The position numbers were made by a program, and so were the translations under genes. Under the pieces are notes generated by a model. That model worked only from the letters and a program-made list of their open reading frames with translations, did not search any database and was not told the DNA's origin. Source: Alteromonas_E sp965248545 (GTDB lineage: Bacteria > Pseudomonadota > Gammaproteobacteria > Enterobacterales > Alteromonadaceae). From it: a DNA stretch of 64,000 nucleotides. Numbering within the stretch: the first letter of the stretch is position 1; each line of letters opens with the position of its first letter. Where the stretch lies: positions 2,728,001-2,792,000 of the forward strand of contig OZ252110.1 in assembly GCA_965248545.1 (NCBI GenBank). The letters run 5' to 3'. Positions 16,295 to 24,785 of the stretch are shown in pieces.

Positions 16295-18361
16295 CTATTG
16301 TTCTAATAGCTCTGGTGATAATTTCTGTTTGAATGCCTCTGTTACCGCGTTTGCATCAGAAGAGTCTTTGATGACATACGGGGCAATCAATACCATGAGT
16401 TCTGTTCTGACCGTTCCTTGTGACGTTGACGTAAACAATTCTCCAAGGAGTGGCAAGTCGCCTAAGAAAGGGACTTTCTTCTCATTATTCGTTGCGGTTG
16501 TCTGGATCAAGCCACCAACCAACACTGAGCCACCGTCTTTTATATTAAGTGATGTAGAGACTTTACGTGTAAGGATGGTAGGTGAGCCGGTAGTATTAGT
16601 ATCGTCAGCAGTAGAGGCACTCAGTTCTTGAGTAATTGATAAATCAACCTCGCCGCCTGCATAAATGACAGGTTTGACTGAAAGCGTATTACCCGTGCTG
16701 CGGTATTGCACTTCTTGGGTGATCGTCCCCCCCTCAGCGCTGGCTTGTGAAGCTGAAAGAATAGGAATCTCATCACCGACATTTATTGAGGCTTCTTGTC
16801 CACTTTTAACCAAAATTCTCGGTGTCGACAAGATTTTCACTTGATCATCCGTCGCCAACATATTGAGTAATGCTCGCGTGTAACCCGAAGAGCTTATAGG
16901 CAGAAAGCTCAATGAACCATTTCCAATTGCGATTGCTTCTGGGGTGGCACCTCCGGTGAAAGGCGAGTCTGTACCGCCACCGAGGCTAGAATTGGGGTTG
17001 TTTATCGCCCAATCGATGCCAAATGAAAAAGAGTCTGTCAGTGTAACTTGAGCCACAATGACTTCGATCAAAACTTGCAAGGGGCGCTGATCCAACCGTT
17101 CAATCGCTGGTAACATGGTTACCCAATCAGTATTGGAGCCGTAGAAGAGCAGTGCGTTACGACTTAAATCAACTACCAGCTCTCCGCGCTCAGTTTCCGG
17201 CTCCGAGTTACTTGTGCCGGTATTTCTTTGCTCATTGCGCGGTGCCGAGGACACTCTGCTGGTTGACAATAAATTGTTGATCGCGTCTGCGACGTCCTGA
17301 GCCGAGGTATTTCGCACCTCATAATAAAACACACTTTCGCCGCGTGTTTGTTTAAGAGGTTTATCTAATTCGACCACCCAATCCTCAACATAATCGAGTA
17401 CGGCTTTGTCGTTTGCAAACACGATAATACTGTTCGTTTCTTCAATAGTGAATAAACTTACTGCACCAGGCTTTTCTTGAGATGCGTAATAACCCTGAGC
17501 CTGCAACATTTGAGTCAGCCGGTTGGAAAGCGCATCAGCTCCCAAATACCTTGGCTCTATACGGATACTCTGCCTACCGCGCATTAGCGGTTGATCGACA
17601 AGTTTCACAACTTCAACGGCTTGTTTAACAACGTCCAACGAACCTCGTAACCAGACTGCGTTACGTTCTGGGTCTGAACTAAATTTAGCATTTTGGCCCT
17701 CAAATGCTTGCGCGAGCCAACCAACCGCTCGCTGAGACTGCACAACATTCAAGTCCATGAGGTAAAAGACGGGGCGGTGTGTATTAGGAACTGATGGCAG
17801 CGCTGAACCACTCACCAAAATCGGCGGTTCTGTACTGTTGCCTGAGGGAGAAAATTCTACTCTTACTAGACCATCTTCATTTCTCAATGCAACGCCATAA
17901 GCCTGGAGTACAGTCTGAACAGTGCGATACAAGTCTTTCGGTGACAAGGGATCTTCAATATTAAGCGTCACCAAGTCAGACTTTTCTTCTAAACGAGGGT
18001 CTAGGTGATATGAGAGACCCAATTGTTGACTGAGTACTTCATTGACAAATTGAGGAAGGGGTAATCCTGCAATGTTAAGTGTTAAGGACTCGCCCTCAAG
18101 TGCCATCATATCGTCAAAACTGAGCGCAGAATTGGTTGGTTGGCCAACGGGGGGCTGGGGTATATTGCGATTGACACGGAGTTGGCTACTTGTCGCTGCT
18201 CCATCGTTGCCAGCGGAGATAGTGGAGCCATTATTGTCGCTGCCTTGTTTATCTACTGCTAAATGATCCGGTTGAAGGCCGTAATCCGGAACCATTGTAC
18301 AGGATGCCAGCGTTAGTGCGGATATCAGTAGCACTGATTGTTTGACCCATTGAATTTTCAT
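16295..18361 (-). CDS. gspD: Type II secretion system secretin GspD (XpsD-like lipoprotein)
   Basis: Outer-membrane secretin forming the exit channel. The N-terminus has a lipoprotein signal ending ALTLASC (Cys near residue 20), unlike classical GspD but like XpsD of Xanthomonas. Then come N-domains (FVNEVLSQQLGLSYHLD and later repeats) and the C-terminal secretin domain with VGDEIPILS, VKPVIYAGGEVDL and VPFLGDLPLLGELF. The ATG at 18361 gives a cleaner signal than the one at 18385, though neither has a strong ribosome binding site. It is the last core gene of the E-to-D operon. Confidence 0.92.
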   Translation of the reverse strand: MKIQWVKQSVLLISALTLASCTMVPDYGLQPDHLAVDKQGSDNNGSTISAGNDGAATSSQLRVNRNIPQPPVGQPTNSALSFDDMMALEGESLTLNIAGLPLPQFVNEVLSQQLGLSYHLDPRLEEKSDLVTLNIEDPLSPKDLYRTVQTVLQAYGVALRNEDGLVRVEFSPSGNSTEPPILVSGSALPSVPNTHRPVFYLMDLNVVQSQRAVGWLAQAFEGQNAKFSSDPERNAVWLRGSLDVVKQAVEVVKLVDQPLMRGRQSIRIEPRYLGADALSNRLTQMLQAQGYYASQEKPGAVSLFTIEETNSIIVFANDKAVLDYVEDWVVELDKPLKQTRGESVFYYEVRNTSAQDVADAINNLLSTSRVSSAPRNEQRNTGTSNSEPETERGELVVDLSRNALLFYGSNTDWVTMLPAIERLDQRPLQVLIEVIVAQVTLTDSFSFGIDWAINNPNSSLGGGTDSPFTGGATPEAIAIGNGSLSFLPISSSGYTRALLNMLATDDQVKILSTPRILVKSGQEASINVGDEIPILSASQASAEGGTITQEVQYRSTGNTLSVKPVIYAGGEVDLSITQELSASTADDTNTTGSPTILTRKVSTSLNIKDGGSVLVGGLIQTTATNNEKKVPFLGDLPLLGELFTSTSQGTVRTELMVLIAPYVIKDSSDANAVTEAFKQKLSPELLEQ

Positions 18362-18418
18362 CTTTCTACACTGCTTGGTTTTCATAATTTTCGTTTGTTC
18401 AGTTGATTGGCACTACAG

Positions 18419-18889
18419 CTAAAACTCTGCATAGAGGCGTCGTAGTTCGGTTGTTCCATTTAACTCGTATTCAATGTGATGCTTTGTAATCGAAGTTAGT
18501 GTAGCGCCATTTGGCAAAGTATCACCCTCTTTAAAACGACCAAAGCGGTCTCCTTGATTATTCGTTGATTTGATATCCAGGTCGATGATGGCAATTCTAA
18601 TACCATTGTCTTCAATAATACCTTTCAGCGCCCAACTATTATTGATCGTTACTGCTTGTTCGACTTCCTCAATCCCCCAAAGTGCAGCAACATTTAATTG
18701 CATTAACTCCGTCTCAGATACGCGTTTATGCCTAAAATTCGCAACCTTCCAGTCGCTATTTCGCTGTTCAAGGTTGAGCGCTTCGATAGAGGGTTTTTGC
18801 AACGCGACCGAGAGGGCTATGATGATAAAAGTTACCAGTGCGCATAACCAAAACCATTTAGAGCGTAAAAAAACAGTAGTCGGCTTCAT
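18419..18889 (-). CDS. GspC/XpsN-like inner-membrane component
   Basis: 156-residue bitopic protein with one membrane helix near residues 12-30 (FWLCALVTFIIIALSVAL). The periplasmic region ends in a compact domain (WALKGIIEDNGIRIAIIDL and RFKEGDTLPNGATL). This matches the homology region of GspC, which binds the secretin N0 domain. It lacks the PDZ or coiled-coil end of longer GspC proteins, as does XpsN. Its place between gspM and gspD, rather than ahead of gspD, is that of xpsN. The assignment rests on size, topology and position. Confidence 0.72.
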   Translation of the reverse strand: MKPTTVFLRSKWFWLCALVTFIIIALSVALQKPSIEALNLEQRNSDWKVANFRHKRVSETELMQLNVAALWGIEEVEQAVTINNSWALKGIIEDNGIRIAIIDLDIKSTNNQGDRFGRFKEGDTLPNGATLTSITKHHIEYELNGTTELRRLYAEF

Positions 18890-18892
18890 AGT

Positions 18893-19483
18893 TTATTGCT
18901 CAGACTCAATTTTAAAGTAAGCCGCAATAACAAATTTATGAATGGGTCTTACACGTTGGGTTATTTCCATGCGTTCTACGACAATCTTTGTGTCATTTGA
19001 TTCAATTTGGCGAAGAAAGGCCATACTGTGCGTCGCATCAAATGTTGCGTCAATCTGGCCTGCAATCCGGTATATGCCGTCATGGCCTTCGACAGCATAG
19101 GGCTCTTCAAGTCTTATTTGTGTGTTCGCTAGCTGTTTTTCTTCAGCCCATTCAGTGAGGGTTTGAAATAATGTCGCTTTGGCAATACCGACCGAATTCG
19201 CTCGCCAAAAATAGCGATTTATCTCTGTAGATGTCACCGCGGCTTCTTCTGCGCGTTGGAACCATTCCTTTTCATTTGCGGTGCGCAAAATACGAGCTTC
19301 TCTCTCTAGCTCTTTTTCTATGTCAGCGCGAAGTGCTTGATTATAATCACTGATTAGCAGTGCTGGGTAGCCGATCAAGAGGAACAAAATAAACCACAGG
19401 CTAACCCTCAAGCGCACATTGGCCTTAACTTGTTCTGAAGCCTGTTGCCATTGTTCGAGGAATTGTTCTTTTAGTGCATCCAT
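18893..19483 (-). CDS. gspM: Type II secretion protein GspM-like
   Basis: Short cytoplasmic start, one membrane helix near residues 25-45 (LWFILFLLIGYPALLI), then a coiled-coil and a ferredoxin-like periplasmic domain (IRLEEPYAVEGHDGIYRI and IVVERMEITQRV). This is the layout of GspM/PilO. The start chosen is the ATG at 19483, two bases after the gspL stop codon; an earlier in-frame ATG at 19567 lies inside gspL. About 196 residues. It partners GspL in the inner-membrane platform. Confidence 0.78.
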   Translation of the reverse strand: MDALKEQFLEQWQQASEQVKANVRLRVSLWFILFLLIGYPALLISDYNQALRADIEKELEREARILRTANEKEWFQRAEEAAVTSTEINRYFWRANSVGIAKATLFQTLTEWAEEKQLANTQIRLEEPYAVEGHDGIYRIAGQIDATFDATHSMAFLRQIESNDTKIVVERMEITQRVRPIHKFVIAAYFKIESEQ

Positions 19484-19485
19484 GA

Positions 19486-20580
19486 TTATGCAAATGGCTC
19501 CAACGTAACGACAAACCGATTTTGACCTTGGTTTCTCAATGCCGACACTGAAACACTCTGTATCCAATCTAATTGCTCAAATTGCTTCACCACATTTAAA
19601 GTATTCACATTGCCCTCAGTAACGATTTCCAATGTTGCACCTTTGAAATCCCAACCTTTTAGTATCAACGAAAAAGGTTGTAACACCTGAGACACATCCA
19701 CCATCATTGCATTTTGTGAAGGGTAATCGACTAACACAAGCAGCGCTTCAGCCTCGGCGTTTAGTATTTCTGCGGTGCTCCGAGCATCCAGTACGCCTTC
19801 GACACTCTCTTCGATTGAGGCCGTTCTAGATTTTACTTGTTCAAATGAAATAGACGCCATCACTGTCGCGGTTAATACCCAAATATATGCGGCCAATAAC
19901 ACCCCTCCCATACCTAATAGCAAGCTGTGTTCCCACGGGAGTTTTTGTACGATTGACCAGGTCTTGTTTTTTGCTCCCCAAGGCGTGGGGAGGCGATCTA
20001 ATTGGCCAACCTCTTCGGCTTCCTCACTGAGTTTTGCAAGATACTCCCATTCCATTTTGGTTGTACTTGGCATCTCAAGTGAACGTAAGAATAGATGGAA
20101 GCGAGAAACATCAGGTTTTCTCGCAAACCACTTTTCGGCGACTAAATCGCCTTCAATCCATAGCTGGAACACAACACCATCGTCTATCGATCTAATCCAG
20201 CGCGCAGATGTTCCCTCCATTTGAGGGTAGTAAACTGATTCGGGCAGCACCGAGATCGGCTGGACACCAACTTCCTCGACATTTTGGTCAACTTTTTCTT
20301 GGTCCCAGGCCCACACACCTACAGATTCCTTGGACCATGTTGCATGAAAGCCCGGGTTGGTAAAAGGCGCCCAGCGGCGAACCTGCAATGCAAGTGCATC
20401 TTGTCTGTTTTTGTTCGGAAAACTTGATGTCTCGAACGTCCGAAATAAGCACTGACTACGACCAACGATCCATTGCGCCCTCGTCGTCAAGCGTTCCGGA
20501 AAAACAATATCCTGGGGGGCTTGAACATATTGGCTAGCGGAAAAAGTCTGTTTGAGCTTTGCGGGGTTCAACAAGGGCAT
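19486..20580 (-). CDS. gspL: Type II secretion protein GspL-like
   Basis: Cytoplasmic actin-like half (about residues 1-190), a membrane helix near 215-235 (LLLGMGGVLLAAYIWVLTA) and a periplasmic ferredoxin-like domain (WDFKGATLEIVTEGNVNTL and WIQSVSVSAL). This is the PilM/PilN-fusion layout of GspL, which anchors the GspE ATPase. The chosen ATG at 20580 (MPLLNPAKLKQTF) overlaps the end of gspK by 47 bases and has GGA upstream. About 364 residues. A longer frame from 20640 lies fully inside gspK. Confidence 0.82.
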   Translation of the reverse strand: MPLLNPAKLKQTFSASQYVQAPQDIVFPERLTTRAQWIVGRSQCLFRTFETSSFPNKNRQDALALQVRRWAPFTNPGFHATWSKESVGVWAWDQEKVDQNVEEVGVQPISVLPESVYYPQMEGTSARWIRSIDDGVVFQLWIEGDLVAEKWFARKPDVSRFHLFLRSLEMPSTTKMEWEYLAKLSEEAEEVGQLDRLPTPWGAKNKTWSIVQKLPWEHSLLLGMGGVLLAAYIWVLTATVMASISFEQVKSRTASIEESVEGVLDARSTAEILNAEAEALLVLVDYPSQNAMMVDVSQVLQPFSLILKGWDFKGATLEIVTEGNVNTLNVVKQFEQLDWIQSVSVSALRNQGQNRFVVTLEPFA

Positions 20581-21616
20581 TTGGTTCCGTAATTGGGAGA
20601 ATAAGATCTCTACTGATGATCCATGGTGAGTCACCAGCATTTACAACTGTCAGAAAGTGTACATCAACTTCTCGTTTAAGTCTCGCTTGCGGGTACCAAA
20701 AGGAAAAGCGAAAACCCCGAGATGGTGTAAGTTTGATCTTGTCAAAATTGGCATAGAAATCAATCTCGGTTCGGTCAACGAGTTCTTTGACGCTGGTGAA
20801 GTTTTTTTCAGCTCTTTGCTGCATGAATATATCCACCTCAGCATCATCCAATCCAAACATAACTTTGGCGACGATCGCTGGCATTGCATTGACGTTGTAT
20901 CGAGTTGCAACATTCGCAGCCATCGAATTCACGAGTTCATCATTCGACCATAGATTTTCAACTGCTTCCCACCCTAGGACGCGGCGAAGCTCAAAACGTG
21001 ATAGCAGTTCCGTATTAGCGGGGAGTTTTTCACCGCGTTGTTGATACTGAAAGGTTTCTGCGCCGTTTGGCCTGAGCACATCATCTTTGTCTACAAAATC
21101 CTGTAAGGTCGCCGTCAGACGAGAAATCGTGGGAGCTTCAACATCCAAGTAATCGAGGAGTTGTTCTGCGTGCGTTACTGACTTTGAGTTTAATGGTATT
21201 AACCCACCCAAATCGAAGACGCTAAACACTGTGTTCCCGAATCCTTCGTAGGCTGTTCCGTCGATACGCAACTCGTTACCCGTAACAGAAACAGTCTGTG
21301 CGCCCATCTCATCGACCGCCACATTGGCAAAGAAATCATCAAGCGAAATGTCGACAGCTTGGTTACTGTCGCTTGTTGTTTGGGGTAGGGTGATTCCCGC
21401 TGGTGTACCGTCCTGTGTAGCGGCTATGTATAGCAGCACAGCCCGAGTTGAGGTCATATCGCGTTGCAGTTGGGCCACTTGGTTTTGCTCAAGGGCTTTG
21501 TCTAGGCTTTCCTCAACCCACAACGCAAACGCGCCAACCATCATGATCAAGATTGCCATTACCCATATCGCTGCAACTAGTATGAATCCCTGTTGACGTG
21601 AACGAGACTTAATCAT
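20534..21616 (-). CDS. gspK: Type II secretion minor pseudopilin GspK
   Basis: 360-residue minor pseudopilin, the large tip subunit of the pseudopilus. The N-terminus RQQGFILVAAIWVMAILIMM has the prepilin cleavage site (G|F) and hydrophobic helix but no glutamate at +5, which is typical of GspK. A large globular alpha domain follows, with helix-hairpin-helix-like repeats (NVNAMPAIVAKVMFG, then FTSVKELVDRTEI). It overlaps gspJ by four bases (ATGA) and extends into gspL. Processing requires a prepilin peptidase, which is not in the window. Confidence 0.88.
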   Translation of the reverse strand: MIKSRSRQQGFILVAAIWVMAILIMMVGAFALWVEESLDKALEQNQVAQLQRDMTSTRAVLLYIAATQDGTPAGITLPQTTSDSNQAVDISLDDFFANVAVDEMGAQTVSVTGNELRIDGTAYEGFGNTVFSVFDLGGLIPLNSKSVTHAEQLLDYLDVEAPTISRLTATLQDFVDKDDVLRPNGAETFQYQQRGEKLPANTELLSRFELRRVLGWEAVENLWSNDELVNSMAANVATRYNVNAMPAIVAKVMFGLDDAEVDIFMQQRAEKNFTSVKELVDRTEIDFYANFDKIKLTPSRGFRFSFWYPQARLKREVDVHFLTVVNAGDSPWIISRDLILPITEPNALVEPRKAQTDFFR

Positions 21617-22239
21617 AAGGCGAAGTCCACCTCAGGTAATGTATTGCTGCTAATCGAGACGTACCAAAACAAACGCGCCTGCTCGTTGGTATCAAATAAA
21701 ACAACTCCCTTTGGGAGGGCCTGGCTTCTCTGACTTTCAAACAAACCAAATGGTAGTCCTGCATCGGAGATATTGGGTGGCCAAGTATTGGTTAGGTTGC
21801 CGCTATCATCCATATAGCGAAACTCGGGTGACTCAGTCGTCCAACGCATGATGGTAGCGGGTTCGAGCTGGTCCTCTTGGTAGGTCAAAATAAACTCAGA
21901 TCCATCTCGCTCAATCGCCCAATAAACCTTAGTTGGCATGCCTGTATCGTTTATCAGTGGTTGGAGTACCAACCCCGAAAATTGCTCTGAGTTGCCAGTG
22001 AATTGTGCGTCGTCTGCATTGCGGCCCCGGTGAAAAGACCGTACCACTGACCTGAACCATTGCTCCCTCAGTTCGATATCTTGTATCTGGACCAATTGTT
22101 GGCGAATTCGCTCCTGCAACCCGACTACGAAGCTAAATCCTTGCATTAGCAACACAGTGATAAGGCTGACGAGGACAAGTACCACCATCATTTCGAGGAG
22201 GGTAAAGCCTCTGTTGCGATTGGCCTTCAGTGGTAACAT
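21613..22239 (-). CDS. gspJ: Type II secretion minor pseudopilin GspJ
   Basis: 208-residue prepilin-like protein with cleavage motif RGFTLLEMMVVLVLVSLI, including Glu at +5. The C-terminal beta-rich region (VYWAIERDGSEFIL, RLFWYVSIS) and the length fit GspJ. It lies between the GspI- and GspK-like genes, starts five bases after gspI and overlaps gspK. With I, K and H it forms the tip of the pseudopilus. Confidence 0.87.
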   Translation of the reverse strand: MLPLKANRNRGFTLLEMMVVLVLVSLITVLLMQGFSFVVGLQERIRQQLVQIQDIELREQWFRSVVRSFHRGRNADDAQFTGNSEQFSGLVLQPLINDTGMPTKVYWAIERDGSEFILTYQEDQLEPATIMRWTTESPEFRYMDDSGNLTNTWPPNISDAGLPFGLFESQRSQALPKGVVLFDTNEQARLFWYVSISSNTLPEVDFAL

Positions 22240-22243
22240 AACA

Positions 22244-22663
22244 CTAAAATATGTTGTCTGGTAAGGCGCGATAACCTACTTGAGTGAGCTCAAACTCAGT
22301 AGTTTTACCGGACACATCTTGCACTGTCACAGCGACCCGGTATAGACCGAGTTCGAAGGGAGTAGCGCCGCCAGTCATACTTTTACCCCTTTTGACTGGC
22401 TCCGCTAATGTGGCGTTCCATCGAATATTAATGCCTCCCAGAGACTGCTCTCCAGTGGACCGAGACATCATGTTTACGTCAGCAAGAAACTCAATAACAT
22501 TTCGTTGAATTAAGTTTTCATATGCATTTTGCTCAATTTTTTCGACAGATAGCAGCAAATTACTGATCCAAGAAAATGACGTCATACTCAACATAGTGAC
22601 GAGCAAGAGAGCGACGATTGCTTCGAGGAGAGAAAATCCATTGTTTGTTGAGACGTTTCGCAT
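22244..22663 (-). CDS. gspI: Type II secretion minor pseudopilin GspI
   Basis: 139-residue prepilin-like protein with cleavage motif NGFSLLEAIVALLLVTML, the usual start of GspI, followed by a short beta domain (INIRWNATL-like region near residues 75-85 and YRVAVTVQDVSG). It is placed in the expected order between gspH and gspJ. The start is the ATG at 22663, 14 bases after the gspH stop codon. Confidence 0.87.
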   Translation of the reverse strand: MRNVSTNNGFSLLEAIVALLLVTMLSMTSFSWISNLLLSVEKIEQNAYENLIQRNVIEFLADVNMMSRSTGEQSLGGINIRWNATLAEPVKRGKSMTGGATPFELGLYRVAVTVQDVSGKTTEFELTQVGYRALPDNIF

Positions 22664-22676
22664 TTTTACTGCAAAC

Positions 22677-23069
22677 CTAAAGTGGCTCGGGTCGACACAT
22701 GGGAGATTCTAATTGGACCCTAAGCTCCCGTGTGTTTTTTTCGAACACCACCTCACCACCAGAACAGTATCCCAATGGATTGTAGACTATGTCACTTGTT
22801 CGTAATTGGTCTATTTGCCAGCCATCAGGGAGTATTAACAGCGTCGGATTTGGTTCATCGACCGACGCTAGAATACGAAAGGATTCTCCTCTTTGGTAAA
22901 CGCTAAAAGGTAGGCTTCCTAGTTGAAATAGAATGTCGTCTCGTTCAAGTGAGAACACGACTGAATCGTACATTTGCATCAGTCTGGGAGTGGTTAATCC
23001 CATCAGCAAACCCATAATGACCAGCACAATGAGCAATTCAATTAAGGTATAACCTTTTGACTCTGTCAT
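22677..23069 (-). CDS. gspH: Type II secretion minor pseudopilin GspH
   Basis: Prepilin-like protein of about 130 residues. The chosen start MTESKGYTLIELLIVLVIMG at 23069 puts the cleavage site (G|Y) at the usual distance from the N-terminus. An earlier in-frame ATG at 23171 lies inside gspG and would add an unrelated 34-residue leader. The short C-terminal domain is beta-rich with a Cys pair (GYCSGGE, SPMCRPE). Position in the operon and size support GspH. Confidence 0.83.
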   Translation of the reverse strand: MTESKGYTLIELLIVLVIMGLLMGLTTPRLMQMYDSVVFSLERDDILFQLGSLPFSVYQRGESFRILASVDEPNPTLLILPDGWQIDQLRTSDIVYNPLGYCSGGEVVFEKNTRELRVQLESPMCRPEPL

Positions 23070-23103
23070 TGGTGTTGTTCCAAAGGCAGTCAATAACGTC
23101 CCC

Positions 23104-23532
23104 TTAACGTTCCGCGATGTAACCAATGTCGGCGTCGTAGTCTTCTCCTCCAAGCTTTCCATCGGCACCATAAGAGTAGAGTTCGAATGCTCTGTTTTTA
23201 GTTTTTTCAGTAGAGTACTGATAGGGTCTGTCCCAAGGATCTAATGGGATGTCATCGTCCAAATAAGGCCCGTCCCAATTTGGGTTCGCAGGTTGGCTAT
23301 TACTGATCAACAAGTTTAAGCCTTCTTCATTGGTTGGGAACCTATTGATATCCAAACGCATCGTCTGTAATGCACCTTTAAGCATCGATATTTGCGCTTC
23401 CGCGGTTTGGACTTTTGCCTTGTCTGCTTGCTTGAATACTCTTGGACCAACAAGACCCATCAATAAGCCAATGATGACTAACACTACAATCATTTCCAAT
23501 AGCGTAAAGCCGCGGTTTTGTTTTCGTTTCAT
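23104..23532 (-). CDS. gspG: Type II secretion major pseudopilin GspG
   Basis: Main subunit of the pseudopilus. Cleavage motif RGFTLLEMIVVLVIIGLLMG, then a family signature: LDINRFPTNEEGL, DPWDRPYQY and a C-terminal YSYGADGKLGGEDYDADIG, the calcium-binding loop of GspG. 142 residues, the normal length. A gap of about 47 bases separates it from gspF upstream. The assignment is secure. Confidence 0.94.
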   Translation of the reverse strand: MKRKQNRGFTLLEMIVVLVIIGLLMGLVGPRVFKQADKAKVQTAEAQISMLKGALQTMRLDINRFPTNEEGLNLLISNSQPANPNWDGPYLDDDIPLDPWDRPYQYSTEKTKNRAFELYSYGADGKLGGEDYDADIGYIAER

Positions 23533-23579
23533 TTCAACCTCATAGTTTAGAAAGGCACTGTTATTACAATTACAGACTG

Positions 23580-24785
23580 CTAAATGGCAATATCGTTCGC
23601 ACTGGTAATGGCTAAGATAATTCCCATTATAATAACGCCAATTACCACGCCAATCACGAGAATCGCGATAGGCTCGATCAATGAGAGTAGGGTTTGCATC
23701 CGCTTCTTACTGGCTTGATCGTATAATTTTGATACTGATGAAAGGGTCGTTGATAAATCTCCAGACTTTTCTCCGACCTTAACCAGGTTAATTGTCGTCG
23801 AGGATACCACCTCTTCTCGTTGTAAAGCGGCGGACAATGCCATTCCGGATTTTACACTGGATTTAACTTGCGCGAGACGAGCTTTGCGCCATGGAATTCG
23901 GCTCGATTTAGCCGACAGCGTCAATGCATCTAGCATAGGCACTTTACTGGCCAGTAATATACCAAGCATCTTAGACCAAACGGCCATATCACTCTCATTT
24001 AACCACCCGCCAATAATTGGAACTTTACTGGCGAAATTAAGCATTGGGACTTTAAAGCGCTCCTGAGTCAGCGCCATGACGGAAAGCGCAATTAACGAAG
24101 CGAATCCGACTAGAACGCCCAGTTTGTTTTCGTTGACCCATACTCCAGATGTGATCACGAGCCAAGCAAGCGTGGGCATTTCTTCAGCGTCATTCAGTAA
24201 GGAAGCGAATTTTGGTACAACGAATAAAAACATTATACCAACGGCGATAATTCCCGAGAAAACCAATATCGAGGGATAAATCAGCGCACTGCGGGTTTCT
24301 GACTGAACTTTCACATCATATTCCATCTGTTCCACACCTTGCTCAATGGCTTCAGCCAGGCCACCGGTCATTTCGCCCGACTCAATCAAGTGGAACATAT
24401 AATCAGGCACTTTCAATTCAGTGTTGCGTACTGCAGCTGAGAATGCGGAGCCACTTTTTAATTGCTTGAGTAAGCTGCGGAAGATGCTTAGGACATCCTC
24501 AGAATGGCTCGATTCACATTGTGCTTCGACTGCTTCCTTAAGGCTAACACCTGCTCTCAGCATGGTAGCTATTTCATAGAAAATTAGGATGACATCGTCT
24601 TTGGAAACTTTCGCCTTACGCTGTGAAGAGGTTTGTTTAGCCACATCATTTACAGGTTCCAAAGAGGTGATCTTCAAGTTTCTTGCTTCAAGTTCACGGG
24701 CAGCGCTGCGAAAATTCTCCGCATTGATAATACCGCTCGATTTTTCTCCAGACTGATCGATGCCTTGATAGGCGAATTGACTCAT
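23580..24785 (-). CDS. gspF: Type II secretion inner-membrane platform protein GspF
   Basis: Polytopic platform protein of 401 residues with two T2SSF repeats. The first begins near residue 70 (EIATMLRAGVSLKEAV) and the second near 270 (WSKMLGILLASKVPMLDAL). Each is followed by membrane helices (LVFSGIIAVGIMFLFVVPKF, and near the C-terminus IAILVIGVVIGVIIMGIILA). It overlaps the gspE stop codon by four bases. The usual length and motifs make this secure. Confidence 0.94.
   Translation of the reverse strand: MSQFAYQGIDQSGEKSSGIINAENFRSAARELEARNLKITSLEPVNDVAKQTSSQRKAKVSKDDVILIFYEIATMLRAGVSLKEAVEAQCESSHSEDVLSIFRSLLKQLKSGSAFSAAVRNTELKVPDYMFHLIESGEMTGGLAEAIEQGVEQMEYDVKVQSETRSALIYPSILVFSGIIAVGIMFLFVVPKFASLLNDAEEMPTLAWLVITSGVWVNENKLGVLVGFASLIALSVMALTQERFKVPMLNFASKVPIIGGWLNESDMAVWSKMLGILLASKVPMLDALTLSAKSSRIPWRKARLAQVKSSVKSGMALSAALQREEVVSSTTINLVKVGEKSGDLSTTLSSVSKLYDQASKKRMQTLLSLIEPIAILVIGVVIGVIIMGIILAITSANDIAI

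Noticed and set aside
19775..20224. 149-residue plus-strand frame within gspL
   Set aside because: Antisense shadow of gspL; the minus strand has the expected order, domain pattern and overlaps.
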